From Geodermatophilus sp. DF01-2 (lineage in GTDB: Bacteria; Actinomycetota; Actinomycetes; Mycobacteriales; Geodermatophilaceae), in NCBI RefSeq assembly GCF_004571065.1, contig NZ_SPQN01000017.1, forward strand, positions 1 to 51,746: a DNA stretch of 51,746 bases, in the 5' to 3' direction. This document shows, one piece after another, positions 8,222 to 19,507 of this stretch. The translations under genes were made by a program, and so were the position numbers. The notes beneath the pieces were generated by a model. That model was given only the letters and a program-made list of their open reading frames with translations. It made no database searches and was not told the DNA's origin. Every line of letters starts with the position of its first letter. The first letter of the stretch is position 1.

Positions 8222-9145
8222 GTGACCACCCTGCAGCGCGGTGGCGGCCCGCGCTCGCTCGGCGCCTCCCTGCTCGACCAGGTGCTGGCCGAGACCCTCG
8301 ACCCCGCCTACGCCCGGGCGGCGCGCGCCCGCGAGGCCCGCGCGGTGGCGGGGGAAGGCACGCCGCCGTCCCGTCGACGCCGCGGGCAGGTCGCGGTGGC
8401 CCTGGTCATGGCCGTCGCCGGCGTGCTCGCCGCGGTCACCTACGACCAGGCCGCGGCCGGCGCGCAGGGCCGGGAGGAGGTGCGGGCGGCGCTCGTCGAG
8501 GACATCCAGCGGGAGTCGGTCACCACCGACCAGCTCGCCGCCGACCTGGAGGCGCTGCGCGCCGAGGTCACCGCCGCCCGGGACGACGCGCTCGCCGCCA
8601 CCGCCGTCGGCCAGCGCGCTCTCGACCGACTGGCCGACGCGGAGGTCGCCGCCGGGCTGGTCCCGGTCACCGGCCCGGGCCTGCTGGTCACCCTGGCCGA
8701 CGCCGAGCCCGACGCCGACGCCGACCCGGTCGGCGGGACCGGGGAGCCCGACCCGCGCGGCCAGGTACGCGACGGCGACCTGCAGCTGGTGGTCAACGCG
8801 CTCTGGGCGGCCGGCGCCGAGGCGGTCAGCATCAATGGCCAGCGGCTGGGGCCGACATCGGCCATCCGGTTCGCCGGCGAGGCCGTCCTGGTCGACTTCC
8901 GGCCGGTCACCAACCCCTACCTGGTCAGCGCGATCGGCGACCCCGAGACGCTGCGCGGCCGTTTCCTGGCCAGCCCCGAGGTCGGCGCCCTCGCCGTCAT
9001 CTCCGAGTCCTTCGGACTGCGCTTCGAGTTCGCCCAGGAGGACGAGCTGTCCCTGCCCGCCGGGAGCCTGCCCGAGCTGCGTTCCGCCGTCCCGGTGTCC
9101 GAGGAGCCCCCCGCACCGGCCTCGCAGCCCGCGCCGGGAGGCTGA
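8222..9145 (+). CDS. DUF881 protein (first of two)
   Basis: The 307-aa product has a basic N-terminal cytoplasmic region, one membrane anchor (VAVALVMAVAGVLAAVTYDQ, about residues 57-77), a heptad-rich segment and a C-terminal DUF881 domain with GLVPVTGPGLLVTLAD and LQLVVNALWAAGAEAVSINGQRL. DUF881 proteins are thought to be extracytoplasmic division-associated proteins resembling the B. subtilis YlxW/YlxX family, but the activity is unknown. GTG 8222 has GAGG upstream. The order transferase-DUF881-DUF1290-DUF881-gcvH is that of Rv1822-Rv1826. Confidence 0.85.
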   Translation: MTTLQRGGGPRSLGASLLDQVLAETLDPAYARAARAREARAVAGEGTPPSRRRRGQVAVALVMAVAGVLAAVTYDQAAAGAQGREEVRAALVEDIQRESVTTDQLAADLEALRAEVTAARDDALAATAVGQRALDRLADAEVAAGLVPVTGPGLLVTLADAEPDADADPVGGTGEPDPRGQVRDGDLQLVVNALWAAGAEAVSINGQRLGPTSAIRFAGEAVLVDFRPVTNPYLVSAIGDPETLRGRFLASPEVGALAVISESFGLRFEFAQEDELSLPAGSLPELRSAVPVSEEPPAPASQPAPGG

Positions 9146-9147
9146 CC

Positions 9148-9480
9148 GTGGTCCCGATCCTCGGCCTCGCGGCCGGCATCCTGCTCGGCCTGGTCTTCGA
9201 CCCCACCGTGCCGCTGTGGCTGCAGCCCTACCTGCCGATCGCCGTGGTCGCCGCCCTCGATGCCGTCTTCGGCGGTTTCCGCGCCCGGCTCGACGGGATC
9301 TTCGACGCGAAGGTGTTCGTCATCTCCTTCGTGTCCAACGTGGTGGTGGCCGCCCTCGTGGTGTTCCTCGGCGACCAGCTCGGCGTCGGCGCCCAGCTGT
9401 CGACGGCCGTCGTCGTCGTCCTCGGCATCCGCATCTTCGGCAACGCCGCGGCCATCCGCCGGCACGTGTTCCGGGCATGA
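9148..9480 (+). CDS. sbp: Small basic protein Sbp (DUF1290)
   Basis: The 110-aa product has three or four membrane segments and the family hallmark YLPIAVVAALDAVFGGFRARLDGIFDAKVFVISFVSNVVVA. DUF1290 proteins (B. subtilis Sbp, mycobacterial Rv1824) are encoded with division and DUF881 genes; their role is unknown. The GTG at 9148 follows the previous stop by two bases, and its TGA overlaps the next ATG (ATGA), so the three genes are tightly coupled. Confidence 0.9.
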   Translation: MVPILGLAAGILLGLVFDPTVPLWLQPYLPIAVVAALDAVFGGFRARLDGIFDAKVFVISFVSNVVVAALVVFLGDQLGVGAQLSTAVVVVLGIRIFGNAAAIRRHVFRA

Positions 9481-10370
9481 GCGGCGAGCAGCGCCCGGCG
9501 CCCCGACCCGACGGGTCCGCGGAGGACGGCGTCCCCCCGGAGGGCAGCGACACCGCGCGGAGCGCCCCGCGGGACGATGCCGGCCAGGCCGCGCCGGTGC
9601 CCGCGGAGGAGGTCCCGGACCGGCCGGCCGACCAGCCGGGCGAGTCGGCCGCGGATCGACTACCGGTGCGGCGGCGTCGCCGGCGCGACCCGCTCGCTGC
9701 GCTGCTCATCGGCGTGCTGACGCTGCTGCTCGGCTTCGCCTTCGCCGTCCAGGTACGCACCACCGGCACCGGGGAGGACTACTCCGCCGCCCGCGAGGAG
9801 GACCTCGTCCGCATCCTCGACGACCTCGACGCGCGCGAGGACCGACTGCGCGAGCAGATCGCCGACCAGCGGGCCGCGCTGCGCGAGCTCAACAGCTCCG
9901 ACAGCCAGGCGGAGGCCGCGCTGCAGGAGGCCCGGGAGCGCGCCGAGGCGCTCGGCATCCTCAACGGCACGGTCGCCGCGGAGGGGCCGGGGCTGGTGAT
10001 GACCATCTACGACCCGGAGGGCCAGGTGCGGGTCGCCGACCTGCTCGACGCCGTCCAGGAGCTGCGCGGCGCCGGGGCCGAGACGATGCAGATCGACGGG
10101 GTCCGCGTCGGGGTGTCGACGGCGATCACCGGCGAGCCCGGCGCGCTCCGGGTCGACGGCGTCGCGGTCAGCAGCCCCTACGAGATCCTGGTCATCGGCT
10201 CGCCCCAGGACCTGCAGACGGCGATGAACATCCCCGGCGGCGTGGTCGACCGGGTCGGCCGGCAGGGGGGCAGCGTCGAGATCGAGCAGTCCCGGCGCGT
10301 CGTCGTCGACGCGTTGCGGCAGCTGGACCGGCCTCAATACGCTCAGCCCGACGCCGACGACGGCGACTGA
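9477..10370 (+). CDS. DUF881 protein (second of two)
   Basis: The 297-aa product has a long acidic, disordered N-terminus (about 65 residues), a basic patch RRRRRR, a membrane anchor (LAALLIGVLTLLLGFAFAVQV), a coiled coil of about 60 residues rich in E, R, L and A, and a DUF881 domain ending GGSVEIEQSRRVVVDALRQL. It is the counterpart of Rv1825. Having two DUF881 proteins around Sbp suggests a membrane complex, which is inference. ATG 9477 overlaps the Sbp stop by four bases. Confidence 0.88.
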   Translation: MSGEQRPAPRPDGSAEDGVPPEGSDTARSAPRDDAGQAAPVPAEEVPDRPADQPGESAADRLPVRRRRRRDPLAALLIGVLTLLLGFAFAVQVRTTGTGEDYSAAREEDLVRILDDLDAREDRLREQIADQRAALRELNSSDSQAEAALQEARERAEALGILNGTVAAEGPGLVMTIYDPEGQVRVADLLDAVQELRGAGAETMQIDGVRVGVSTAITGEPGALRVDGVAVSSPYEILVIGSPQDLQTAMNIPGGVVDRVGRQGGSVEIEQSRRVVVDALRQLDRPQYAQPDADDGD

Positions 10371-10415
10371 CCTCCGCCGCCCGCCCACCCCACCCAGACC
10401 GGGAGACGACGCCGC

Positions 10416-10829
10416 ATGAGCACGCCCGACGACCGCCGCTACACCGAGCAGCACGAGTGGGCCCTGGTGGTGGACGGCGGGACGCAGGCGGGCGAGGGGG
10501 CCGTCGTGCGGGTGGGCATCACCGACCACGCGCAGGACGCGCTCGGCGACATCGTCTTCGTGCAGCTGCCCGAGGTCGGCGCCGAGGTGGCGCCCGGCAA
10601 CCCCATCGGCGAGGTGGAGTCCACCAAGTCGGTCTCCGACGTCTACGCGCCGGTCGCCGGTGTCGTGGCCGCGGTCAACGAGGCCCTCGCCGACGCGCCC
10701 GAGACCATCAACGCCGACCCCTACGGCACCGGCTGGCTGGTCGAGATCACCGTCGCCGGCGACGGCGGCGACCCCACCGAGGCACTGCTGGACGCCGCTG
10801 CCTACCAGGCCTTGGTCGACGCCACCTGA
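10416..10829 (+). CDS. gcvH: Glycine cleavage system H protein
   Basis: This 137-aa lipoyl carrier accepts the aminomethyl group from the P protein and shuttles it to T and L. The lipoylation site is the lysine in [18 protein letters not shown], around residue 71. Other hallmarks are RYTEQHEWA at the N-terminus and [22 protein letters not shown]. It starts at ATG 10416 with GGAGA upstream. The P protein gene lies 3.7 kb downstream; no gcvT is in the window. Confidence 0.96.
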   Translation: MSTPDDRRYTEQHEWALVVDGGTQAGEGAVVRVGITDHAQDALGDIVFVQLPEVGAEVAPGNPIGEVESTKSVSDVYAPVAGVVAAVNEALADAPETINADPYGTGWLVEITVAGDGGDPTEALLDAAAYQALVDAT

Positions 10830-10888
10830 AAGGCTCCCTGCAGGGACCCGCCGCGAGCCTGCGAGTGGCGGGGGGCAGGGAGCCCTTC
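10829..10888. terminator. Large hairpin after gcvH, copy of an intergenic repeat
   Basis: The hairpin runs from AGGCTCCCTGC to GCAGGGAGCC with inner arms CCCGCC/GGCGGG around GAGCCTGCGAG. It begins at the gcvH stop codon, so it may act as its terminator, though no T-tract follows. Reverse-complemented, its core is nearly identical to the element at 21906-21960. Confidence 0.6.
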
Positions 10889-11117
10889 TCCTATGCTCCC
10901 CGATGGGGCGCCGCGGATCCCGCCGGGGGCCCGCGCAGCCTCACCCTGTACGTTCGGTTGACCCTCGGGTCGGCCGCTGGTTCCATGACCCACGGCCCGC
11001 CGTGACCCACGCGGCGACCGACCCACGACGGGCTGTCCGGCCCGTCGTCCGCCGGCCGCCCGCGGCCAGACCCCTCAGGTCCGCGGCGGTGCCACCCCTG
11101 CACCGGAGGAGACAGAC

Positions 11118-11633
11118 GTGCACTGCACTCGTTGTGGCCACAACAACCCCGAGGGCAGTCGCTTCTGCGCGCAGTGCGGCGCGGCGCTGTCCCAGGAGCG
11201 GATCGGGGAGTCCACCAGCGTCATTCCCAAGGTGGGTGGCGAGGACTCCGCGGAGAGCCCCGAGGTCACCGAGGCCGACGCCCACGCCGGAGCGGTCGAG
11301 TCGCTGCCCGCGGGCTCGGCTCTGCTGGTCGTCAAGCGCGGCCCGAACGCCGGCAGCCGCTTCCTGCTCGACCAGGACGTGACCACCGCCGGCCGGCACC
11401 CCGACAGCGACATCTTCCTCGACGACGTCACGGTCAGCCGCCGGCACGTGGAGTTCCACCGCGAGGGCGGCGGCTTCTCGGTGCACGACGTCGGCAGCCT
11501 CAACGGCACCTACGTCAACCGCGAGCCGGTCGACGTGGCGACGCTGGCCGGTGGCGACGAGGTCCAGATCGGCAAGTTCCGGCTCGTCTACCTGACCGGC
11601 CCGCGCACGGGCGAGCCCACAGCCGGCGCGTGA
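11118..11633 (+). CDS. garA: FHA-domain regulator GarA with an N-terminal zinc ribbon
   Basis: The 171-aa product begins with CTRC and CAQC (Cys 3, 6, 17, 20), a small zinc ribbon. A linker with ESTSVIPKV (Thr 33) follows; in mycobacteria the matching ETTSVF site is phosphorylated by PknB/PknG. The FHA domain runs from about 75 to 160, with GRHPDSDIFL, SRRHVEF and GSLNGTYVN binding phosphothreonine. GarA switches 2-oxoglutarate metabolism by binding KGD, GDH and glutamate synthase (known for mycobacteria/corynebacteria OdhI). Mycobacterial GarA lacks the zinc ribbon. GTG 11118 is preceded by GGAGGAG. Confidence 0.92.
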   Translation: MHCTRCGHNNPEGSRFCAQCGAALSQERIGESTSVIPKVGGEDSAESPEVTEADAHAGAVESLPAGSALLVVKRGPNAGSRFLLDQDVTTAGRHPDSDIFLDDVTVSRRHVEFHREGGGFSVHDVGSLNGTYVNREPVDVATLAGGDEVQIGKFRLVYLTGPRTGEPTAGA

Positions 11634-11682
11634 CCGGGCGCGGCGCAGACAGCAGGTCGGTGCCGGGAACACGGACGGCGGC

Positions 11683-12408
11683 GTGAGCGCGGTGCCCTCG
11701 CGTGCGGATGCGTCCGGGGAGTCCGACGACCGGCACGCGCCCCGCCTCACGATCGGCGAGGTGCTGACCGTCCTGCGGGACGACTTCCCCGACGTCACGA
11801 TCAGCAAGATCCGCTATCTGGAGTCCGAAGACCTCGTCCACCCGCAGCGCACGCCGTCGGGGTACCGGAAGTTCTCCTCCGCCGACGTGGCGCGGCTGCG
11901 GTACGTGCTGGCCGCGCAGCGTGACCAGTACCTGCCGCTGCGGGTCATCAAGGACAACCTGGACGCGCTCGACCGGGGGGAGCCGCTGCCCGGCAGCACG
12001 CCGCCGGCGCCGCCGCCGCCCGAGGAGGAGGCCGACGGGAGCAGCCTGTCGCCCGAGCAGTTCGCCCGGGCCTCGGGGCTCGAGCCCGGGCAGCTGGCCG
12101 ACTGCGTGCAGTTCGGGCTGCTGGCGCCGGACGCCGACGGTCGGCACCCGGCGGCCGACCTGCCCATCGCGCGGGCGGCGGCCGGACTGGCCCGGCACGG
12201 CATCGAGCCCCGGCACCTGCGCGTCTACCAGAACGGCGCCGAGCGGGAGGCCGGGCTGGTCGAGCAGCTGGTCGCGCCGGTCCTGCGGGCCCGTTCGGAG
12301 GAGGCCCGCACCCGGGCCACCGAGAAGCTCCGTGAGCTGGCCGGCCTCTCGGCGCAACTGCACGGTGCGCTGCTGGAGGCACGTCTCCGGGATCTCCTGC
12401 GCCCCTGA
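11683..12408 (+). CDS. MerR-family regulator (Rv1828-like)
   Basis: In this 241-aa protein the MerR winged helix occupies about residues 22-95: LTIGEVLTVLRDDFPDVTISKIRYLESEDLVHPQRTPSGYRKFSSADVARLRYVLAAQRDQYLPLRVIKDNL. A proline-rich linker and an all-helical C-terminal domain follow. No metal-binding cysteines are present, so it is not a classical metal sensor. The place between garA and the bifunctional nuclease matches Rv1828. The GTG at 11683 follows garA by 49 bases. Confidence 0.9.
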   Translation: MSAVPSRADASGESDDRHAPRLTIGEVLTVLRDDFPDVTISKIRYLESEDLVHPQRTPSGYRKFSSADVARLRYVLAAQRDQYLPLRVIKDNLDALDRGEPLPGSTPPAPPPPEEEADGSSLSPEQFARASGLEPGQLADCVQFGLLAPDADGRHPAADLPIARAAAGLARHGIEPRHLRVYQNGAEREAGLVEQLVAPVLRARSEEARTRATEKLRELAGLSAQLHGALLEARLRDLLRP

Positions 12409-12527
12409 GTCGGGCGTACCGTGGTCGGCGTCGGGCACCGAACCCATGGCCTCGGTGCCGCCCCCGTCCGCCAGCCGCCCGTACCGACCCACCGCCCTCT
12501 CCGGGCCGCAGCTGAGGGAGTCCCACC

Positions 12528-13019
12528 GTGCAGGAACTCAGAGTCGTCGGCGTCAGGGTCGAGCTGCCCGGTAACCAGCCGATCCTGCTGCTCAAGGAGA
12601 CGCAGGGGGAGCGTTACCTGCCCATCTGGATCGGTGCGGTGGAGGCCGCCGCGATCGCCTTCGAGCAGCAGGGCGTGCGCCCGGCCCGGCCGATGACCCA
12701 CGACCTGCTGCGCGAGGTGGTCCGCGCGCTCGGGGCGACGCTCGAGGCGGTCAACATCACCGAGATGCGCGACGGTATCTACATCGCCGAGCTGGTCTTC
12801 GGGGACGACCGGGTGGTCAGCGCCCGCCCGTCGGATGCCGTCGCCCTCGCCGTCCGCACCGGCGCCCCGATCTACGGCGCCGAGGACCTGCTCGACGAGG
12901 TCGGCATCGAGATCCCCGACGAGCAGGAGGACGAGGTCGAGAAGTTCCGCGAGTTCCTCGACCAGATCTCGCCGGAGGACTTCGGTGCCGGCTCCGGCTC
13001 CGGCGGCGGATCCAGCTGA
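12528..13019 (+). CDS. Bifunctional nuclease domain protein (DUF151)
   Basis: The 163-aa product is a near full-length BFN/DUF151 domain: LPIWIGAVEAAAIAFEQQGVRPARPMTHDL and the hallmark ARPSDAVALAVRTGAPIY. The family name comes from plant and Thermotoga homologues with DNase/RNase activity; the bacterial role is unclear. The C-terminus is acidic and then Gly/Ser rich. It is the counterpart of Rv1829. GTG 12528 is preceded by GGGAG. Confidence 0.9.
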   Translation: MQELRVVGVRVELPGNQPILLLKETQGERYLPIWIGAVEAAAIAFEQQGVRPARPMTHDLLREVVRALGATLEAVNITEMRDGIYIAELVFGDDRVVSARPSDAVALAVRTGAPIYGAEDLLDEVGIEIPDEQEDEVEKFREFLDQISPEDFGAGSGSGGGSS

Positions 13020-13330
13020 GGACGACGCGTCTGTGCCTGTGACGGTCGGTGCTGCTGTGACGCGAGGGAAGCGTGAGCCGGTTCCCACCGGATCGGCCGG
13101 CCCTCCGGGTCAAGAGCGGACCGCTCCGCGCCGATACCCCTCCGATGGGTGAGTGCCGCGACACGCCGCCCGCCTCAGTTGACCCACCTCAGGGCCCGGC
13201 TTACCGTCGGCGAACAACACCGGTGTGACACCCGGGGCGTGACGCGACAGCCGGCGCTGCAGCGACACGAACCGGGTATCCCGCCCCGGGAACCGCGGCG
13301 AGCGCCGCGGGAGCAGAGGAGGACGCTGAC
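13020..13330. other. Gap of 311 bases between nuclease and merR genes
   Basis: No gene is visible. The right half holds the probable promoter at 13179-13207 and a GGAGG ribosome site just before 13331. The left half shows nothing I can name. Confidence 0.6.
13179..13207 (+). promoter_or_regulatory. Probable housekeeping promoter of the resR-like gene
   Basis: TTGACC and TACCGT are separated by 17 bases. CCTCAG occurs on both sides of the -35 (13173 and 13187), a possible operator for the MerR protein itself. It lies about 120 bases before the gene, which would leave a leader of that size. Confidence 0.45.
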
Positions 13331-13900
13331 GTGAGCGACCAGAGCAACGGCTCCCAGGGTCAGCTCTTCAGCGACGCTGCCGTGGGGGCACCGTCCTACG
13401 ACGAGGTCGACACCGACCTGGTCGGGTACCGCGGCCCGACGGCGTGTGCCGCCGCCGGCATCACCTACCGGCAGCTGGACTACTGGGCCCGCACCGGCCT
13501 GGTCGCCCCGTCGGTGCGCAGCGCGACCGGCTCGGGGACGCAGCGGCTGTACTCCTTCCGCGACATCCTGGTGCTCAAGGTCGTCAAGCGGCTGCTCGAC
13601 ACGGGCGTGTCGCTGCAGAACATCCGCAAGGCCGTGGACCACCTGCGCAACCGGGGCATCAAGGACCTCGCCAACGTCACCCTCTTCTCCGACGGCGCCA
13701 CGGTCTACGAGTGCACCTCCGCCGAGGAGGTCGTCGACCTGCTCGCCGGCGGCCAGGGCGTCTTCGGCATCGCCGTCTCCGGTGCCCTGCGCGAGCTCTC
13801 CGGTGAGCTCGCCGAGCTGCCCGCCGAGCGCATCGACGGCGGCCCCGTGCACCCGGTGGACGACGAGCTCTCCCTGCGCCGCCGCCGCCGCGCCATGTGA
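13331..13900 (+). CDS. MerR-family regulator (Rv1830/ResR-like)
   Basis: The 189-aa protein has its winged helix at about residues 30-110: [72 protein letters not shown]. The C-terminal part ([39 protein letters not shown]) matches the mycobacterial Rv1830 family, linked to growth control and antibiotic resilience. GTG 13331 has AGAGGAGG upstream. A possible promoter with repeated CCTCAG sits at 13179-13207. Confidence 0.9.
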   Translation: MSDQSNGSQGQLFSDAAVGAPSYDEVDTDLVGYRGPTACAAAGITYRQLDYWARTGLVAPSVRSATGSGTQRLYSFRDILVLKVVKRLLDTGVSLQNIRKAVDHLRNRGIKDLANVTLFSDGATVYECTSAEEVVDLLAGGQGVFGIAVSGALRELSGELAELPAERIDGGPVHPVDDELSLRRRRRAM

Positions 13901-13959
13901 TCTGTCGGACCACCGGGCGACACCGCGGCCCCTGGCCGTCCCCACGGCTGCGTCGAGCC

Positions 13960-14036
13960 GTTGCTCTTGCGGTGTTGTGCGCCCCTCTGCACCGTTGCAT
14001 CACCGCAAGACTCCATCAGGGAGACCGAGTAGCAAC
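13960..14036 (+). ncRNA. Candidate structured RNA ahead of gcvP
   Basis: Three helices abut with no unpaired base between them: GTTGCT (13960) with AGCAAC (14031); CTTGCGGTG (13966) with CACCGCAAG (14001); ACTC (14010) with GAGT (14027). Inside the second helix GTGC pairs with GCAC (13977/13989), and the loops hold complementary CCCT and AGGG. It does not fit the glycine riboswitch consensus I know. It could be a leader element of gcvP or an end structure of the merR transcript. Folding was by eye only. Confidence 0.45.
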
Positions 14037-14060
14037 CCCTCCCGTCGCAGCCGGAGCGTG

Positions 14061-14072
14061 CCAGCGCGCTGG
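14061..14072. promoter_or_regulatory. Palindrome directly before the gcvP -10
   Basis: CCAGCGCGCTGG is a perfect 12-base palindrome that abuts the TAGCGT element at 14073. Its position over the core promoter suggests an operator. No binding protein is known. Confidence 0.35.
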
Positions 14073-14078
14073 TAGCGT
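14073..14078 (+). promoter_or_regulatory. Probable -10 of a leaderless gcvP transcript
   Basis: TAGCGT lies seven bases before the ATG at 14086 and no ribosome site is present, the arrangement of actinobacterial leaderless genes. If correct, the structured element just upstream would not be in this transcript. Confidence 0.45.
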
Positions 14079-14085
14079 CGTGGTA

Positions 14086-17112
<3,027 letters not shown>

Positions 17113-17239
17113 CCGCCGCTCCCGGCTGCGGCGCCGGCCGTGGGCGGCGTCGAAGCCGCCGCCTGGCTCCATGGCGCCGTCATCCCCAATAGATGCACCA
17201 CTTCCGCGTCCTCGGGGCCCCAGGACCAAGCGCTGAATC

Positions 17240-17316
17240 GATCATGGGGTTGTTGCCGGCGACACGCGAGGACACACCGCCGCGGCCAGCGACAATCCCA
17301 TGATCGACTCGGGGAG
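17240..17316. repeat. 77-bp palindromic intergenic repeat, copy 1
   Basis: It begins GATCATGGGGTTGTTG and ends with ACAATCCCATGATCGA followed by CTCGGGGAG, so the ends are inverted repeats of about 15 bases. The centre shares GGCGACACGCG with copy 2 at 34427-34503, which has exactly the same length. It looks like a REP/MITE-type dispersed element with no coding capacity. Confidence 0.8.
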
Positions 17317-17420
17317 CCGAACGGCGTCGAGTGTTCCGGGCGGTCGGTGGACGGTTCGTGCGTACGGGTACCGCGATGCAGCGCGCTCTCCATGGGGGTA
17401 CGCACGTCAAGTCTGCAGTA

Positions 17421-17436
17421 CCGTTATCCCTAACTA
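17421..17436 (-). other. Polar terminus-type 16-mer, site b
   Basis: Minus strand reads TAGTTAGGGATAACGG, identical to site f. It lies 9.7 kb left of dif and reads away from it. The 60 bases on the dif side are about 75% A+C on the plus strand by hand count. No gene start is nearby, which argues against a promoter role. Confidence 0.85.
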
Positions 17437-17507
17437 TAAACCGCTAACTAGAGATCCCCCACGCCACCACCGATAGAAACCCACAACATGGAGCACGCCA
17501 ACCGATC

Positions 17508-18413
17508 CAGCCCGGAGCAATCGTCAAGACCTGTGGATGAAGATTTTTTAGGCGGCCTCGGACTGGGACTGGTCGTCGGGTCGTTCGACGAGCTTGCCGC
17601 GATCGAAGACGGCCGACTCGCGGTAGCCGTCGGCGAGGGCGACCAGTTCCTTGCGTCCGTCGGCGCGCACGCCGATGAGCACGAGCAGGCACAGCTTGTG
17701 CTCTTCGAGGCGAACGTTGACGTGGATGCCGTCGGCCCACAGGTAGACGTAGTCGGCGCCGGACAGATCGCGGGCGGCGAAGGCGCGCTGCTCGGCCTGC
17801 CAGGTCTCGGTCAGCTTCGTGATCACCGACGCCGACAGCCCCGCCGAGCTGCCGAGGAACTGACCCAGCGCCGGCACGAAGTCCCCGGAGGACAGCCCGT
17901 GTAGGTACAGCAGCGGCAACACCTCGGTGATCTTCGGGGTCTTGCGGCACCAGGGCGGCAGGATCGCCGAGGAGAACCGAGCCCGCTCACCGGTGGCGGG
18001 GTCGACCCGGCGGTCGTTGACCCGCGGAACGGTCACCTGGACTGCGCCGGCGGAGGTGGTCACTTCCCGCGGCTGGTGGTAGCCGTTGCGCACCACCAGC
18101 CGCCGGCCGGACTCATCCCGGCAGTCGGTGAAGCGAGCGATGTACTCGTCGACCTCGGCCTGCAGCGCCTCGGCCAGCATCCGCCGGGCGCCCTCCCGCA
18201 CGATCTCGTCGATCAACGCCGACGAGCCACCAGCCGCGACGCGCTCCTCACCGCCGTCGCTGTCCTCCGGAACTACGCTGAGCATGGGTCGTACCTTCCC
18301 GACCGGCGTTGCCGCGCCGGCCTTTGCTTGAGGGACCTGTCCAGGATGTTCGGGAGGGTACGACCCCTCCACGATCTTGCTCATCCACAGGTTTCAAGCA
18401 TTGCTCCCAGCCC
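17508..18413. mobile_element. Internally deleted IS256-family element with repeats and target duplication
   Basis: The element spans 17514-18407. Its ends are imperfect inverted repeats of about 27 bases that begin GGAGCAAT and end ACCTGTGGATGA. The six bases CAGCCC flank it directly on both sides (17508-17513 and 18408-18413), a likely target duplication. It contains one shortened transposase gene. With only about 890 bp, against about 1.3-1.5 kb for a full IS256-family element, it should move only if helped in trans. Confidence 0.75.
17548..18285 (-). pseudogene. IS256-family transposase with a large internal or C-terminal deletion
   Basis: The first 220 or so residues are a good IS256/Mutator transposase N-terminus: LIDEIVREGARRMLAEALQAEVDEYIARF, VRNGYHQPREVTTSAGAVQVTVPRV, FSSAILPPWCRKTPKITEVLPLLYLHGLSSGDFVPAL, YLWADGIHVNVRLEEHKLCLLVLIGV (first DDE aspartate) and LADGYRES. 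The next blocks of the family, with the second aspartate and the glutamate, are missing. About 20 residues (AVFDRGKLVERPDD) then lead to the stop close to the left terminal repeat, suggesting the normal C-terminus fused by an in-frame deletion. Usual length is about 400 aa, here 245. ATG 18285 has GGAAGG upstream. Confidence 0.8.
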
Positions 18414-18422
18414 GCCGCGGTC

Positions 18423-19385
18423 TCAGATCTTGCGCAGGAGCACCCGGCGGACCTCGTGGTCGGCGGCCTTCTGCAGCACCAGCCGGGCGCGCGAGCGGGT
18501 CGGCACGATGTTGTCGCGCAGGTTCGGGCCGTTGACGGCGGCCCAGATGCCGAGCGCGGTCTCCCGCGCCTGCTCGTCGGTCAGGCCGGCGAAGCGGTGG
18601 AAGTAGGCGCTGGTGTCGGCGAACGCCGTCCGCCGCAACGCGAGGAAGCGCTCGACGTACCACCGCCGGATGTCGGACTCCGCGGCGTCGACGTAGACGG
18701 AGAAGTCGAAGAAGTCGGAGAGGAACACCTCGGGGGCGCTGCCGTCGGCCCGCCGGCCGGCCTGGAGCACGTTGAGCCCCTCGAGCACCAAGATGTCGGG
18801 CCGGTCGACCACCTGCCGGGCGCCGGGGACGACGTCGTAGGACTGGTGGTCGTACAGCCGGGCGCTGACCTTGCCGCGGCCGGACTTGACGTCGGCCAGG
18901 AAACGCAGCAGCGCCCGCCGGTCGTAGCTCTCGGGGAAGCCCTTGCGGCCGAGCAGCCCGCGCGCCTCCAGCTCGGCGTTGGGCAGCAGGAACCCGTCGG
19001 TGGTGACCAGGTCGACCCGCGGGGAGCCGGGGCCTGCAGCCAGGAGCGTCTGCAGCAGCCGGGAGGTGGTGCTCTTGCCGACGGCGACGCTGCCGGCCAC
19101 CGCGATGACGTAGGGCACCTTGGCCGTGGAGTCGCCCAGGAACTCGCTCCGCGCCGCCCACAGCCGCCGGCTGGCCTCGACGTGCAGCCGCAGCAGCCCG
19201 GCCAGCGGCAGGTACACCGTGGCCACCTCGTCGAGGTCGATCCGGTCACCCAGGCTGGCCAGCGACTCCAGCTCCACCTGGTCGAGGGGCAGCGTGGTGC
19301 CCGACGCGAGGGCCCGCCACGAGGTTCGGTCGAAGACCGCGTAGGGCGACACCTGGGGTCGTGCCGCGGTCGTCACGGTGCCCAT
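18423..19385 (-). CDS. coaA: Type I pantothenate kinase
   Basis: The 320-aa enzyme phosphorylates pantothenate, the first step of coenzyme A synthesis. The P-loop is GSVAVGKST (residues 98-106). [22 protein letters not shown] and [11 protein letters not shown] match CoaA of E. coli and M. tuberculosis. Length is normal. ATG 19385 gives the family's usual N-terminus, [14 protein letters not shown]. The stop lies ten bases from the IS256-type element's target duplication, so that insertion landed just behind the gene without damaging it. Confidence 0.95.
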   Translation of the reverse strand: MGTVTTAARPQVSPYAVFDRTSWRALASGTTLPLDQVELESLASLGDRIDLDEVATVYLPLAGLLRLHVEASRRLWAARSEFLGDSTAKVPYVIAVAGSVAVGKSTTSRLLQTLLAAGPGSPRVDLVTTDGFLLPNAELEARGLLGRKGFPESYDRRALLRFLADVKSGRGKVSARLYDHQSYDVVPGARQVVDRPDILVLEGLNVLQAGRRADGSAPEVFLSDFFDFSVYVDAAESDIRRWYVERFLALRRTAFADTSAYFHRFAGLTDEQARETALGIWAAVNGPNLRDNIVPTRSRARLVLQKAADHEVRRVLLRKI

Positions 19386-19495
19386 CCCAGTGCCGTCACG
19401 GTGTCCATGGTGCCGTCCGGCCCGCGGCTCTCACCCGCCCGGGTGGCCTCCGGCTGCTCCGGCGGCCGGGGGCGGACGCCGTCCGGGGGCCGGTC

Positions 19496-19501
19496 TAGGG
19501 T
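19496..19501 (+). promoter_or_regulatory. Probable -10 of a leaderless GNAT transcript
   Basis: TAGGGT lies six bases before the GTG at 19508 with no ribosome site between, matching the spacing seen at 22053, 30863 and 42494. Confidence 0.45.
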
Positions 19502-19507
19502 GCCGGT

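Larger units (their letters stand above)
17113..17513. other. Gene-free gap after gcvP
   Basis: The 401 bases hold a 77-bp palindromic repeat (17240-17316), an inverted repeat CGTGCGTAC/GTACGCACG (17357-17406), polar site b (17421-17436) with its A+C-rich flank, and the left border of the IS256-type element. I see no coding sequence. Confidence 0.7.

Noticed and set aside
13960-14036. Glycine riboswitch ahead of gcvP
   Set aside because: The conserved GGAGAG and GAAGGGGCAA-type blocks of that class are absent; only a generic structured element can be claimed.
17421-17436. Resemblance of TAGGGATAAC to half of the I-SceI recognition site
   Set aside because: The shared part is ten bases, the rest differs, and no homing endonuclease or intron is near.
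17421-17436. TTATCCC as a DnaA box
   Set aside because: DnaA boxes read TTGTCCACA or TTATCCACA; these lack the ACA end and occur singly at the terminus, not in clusters.
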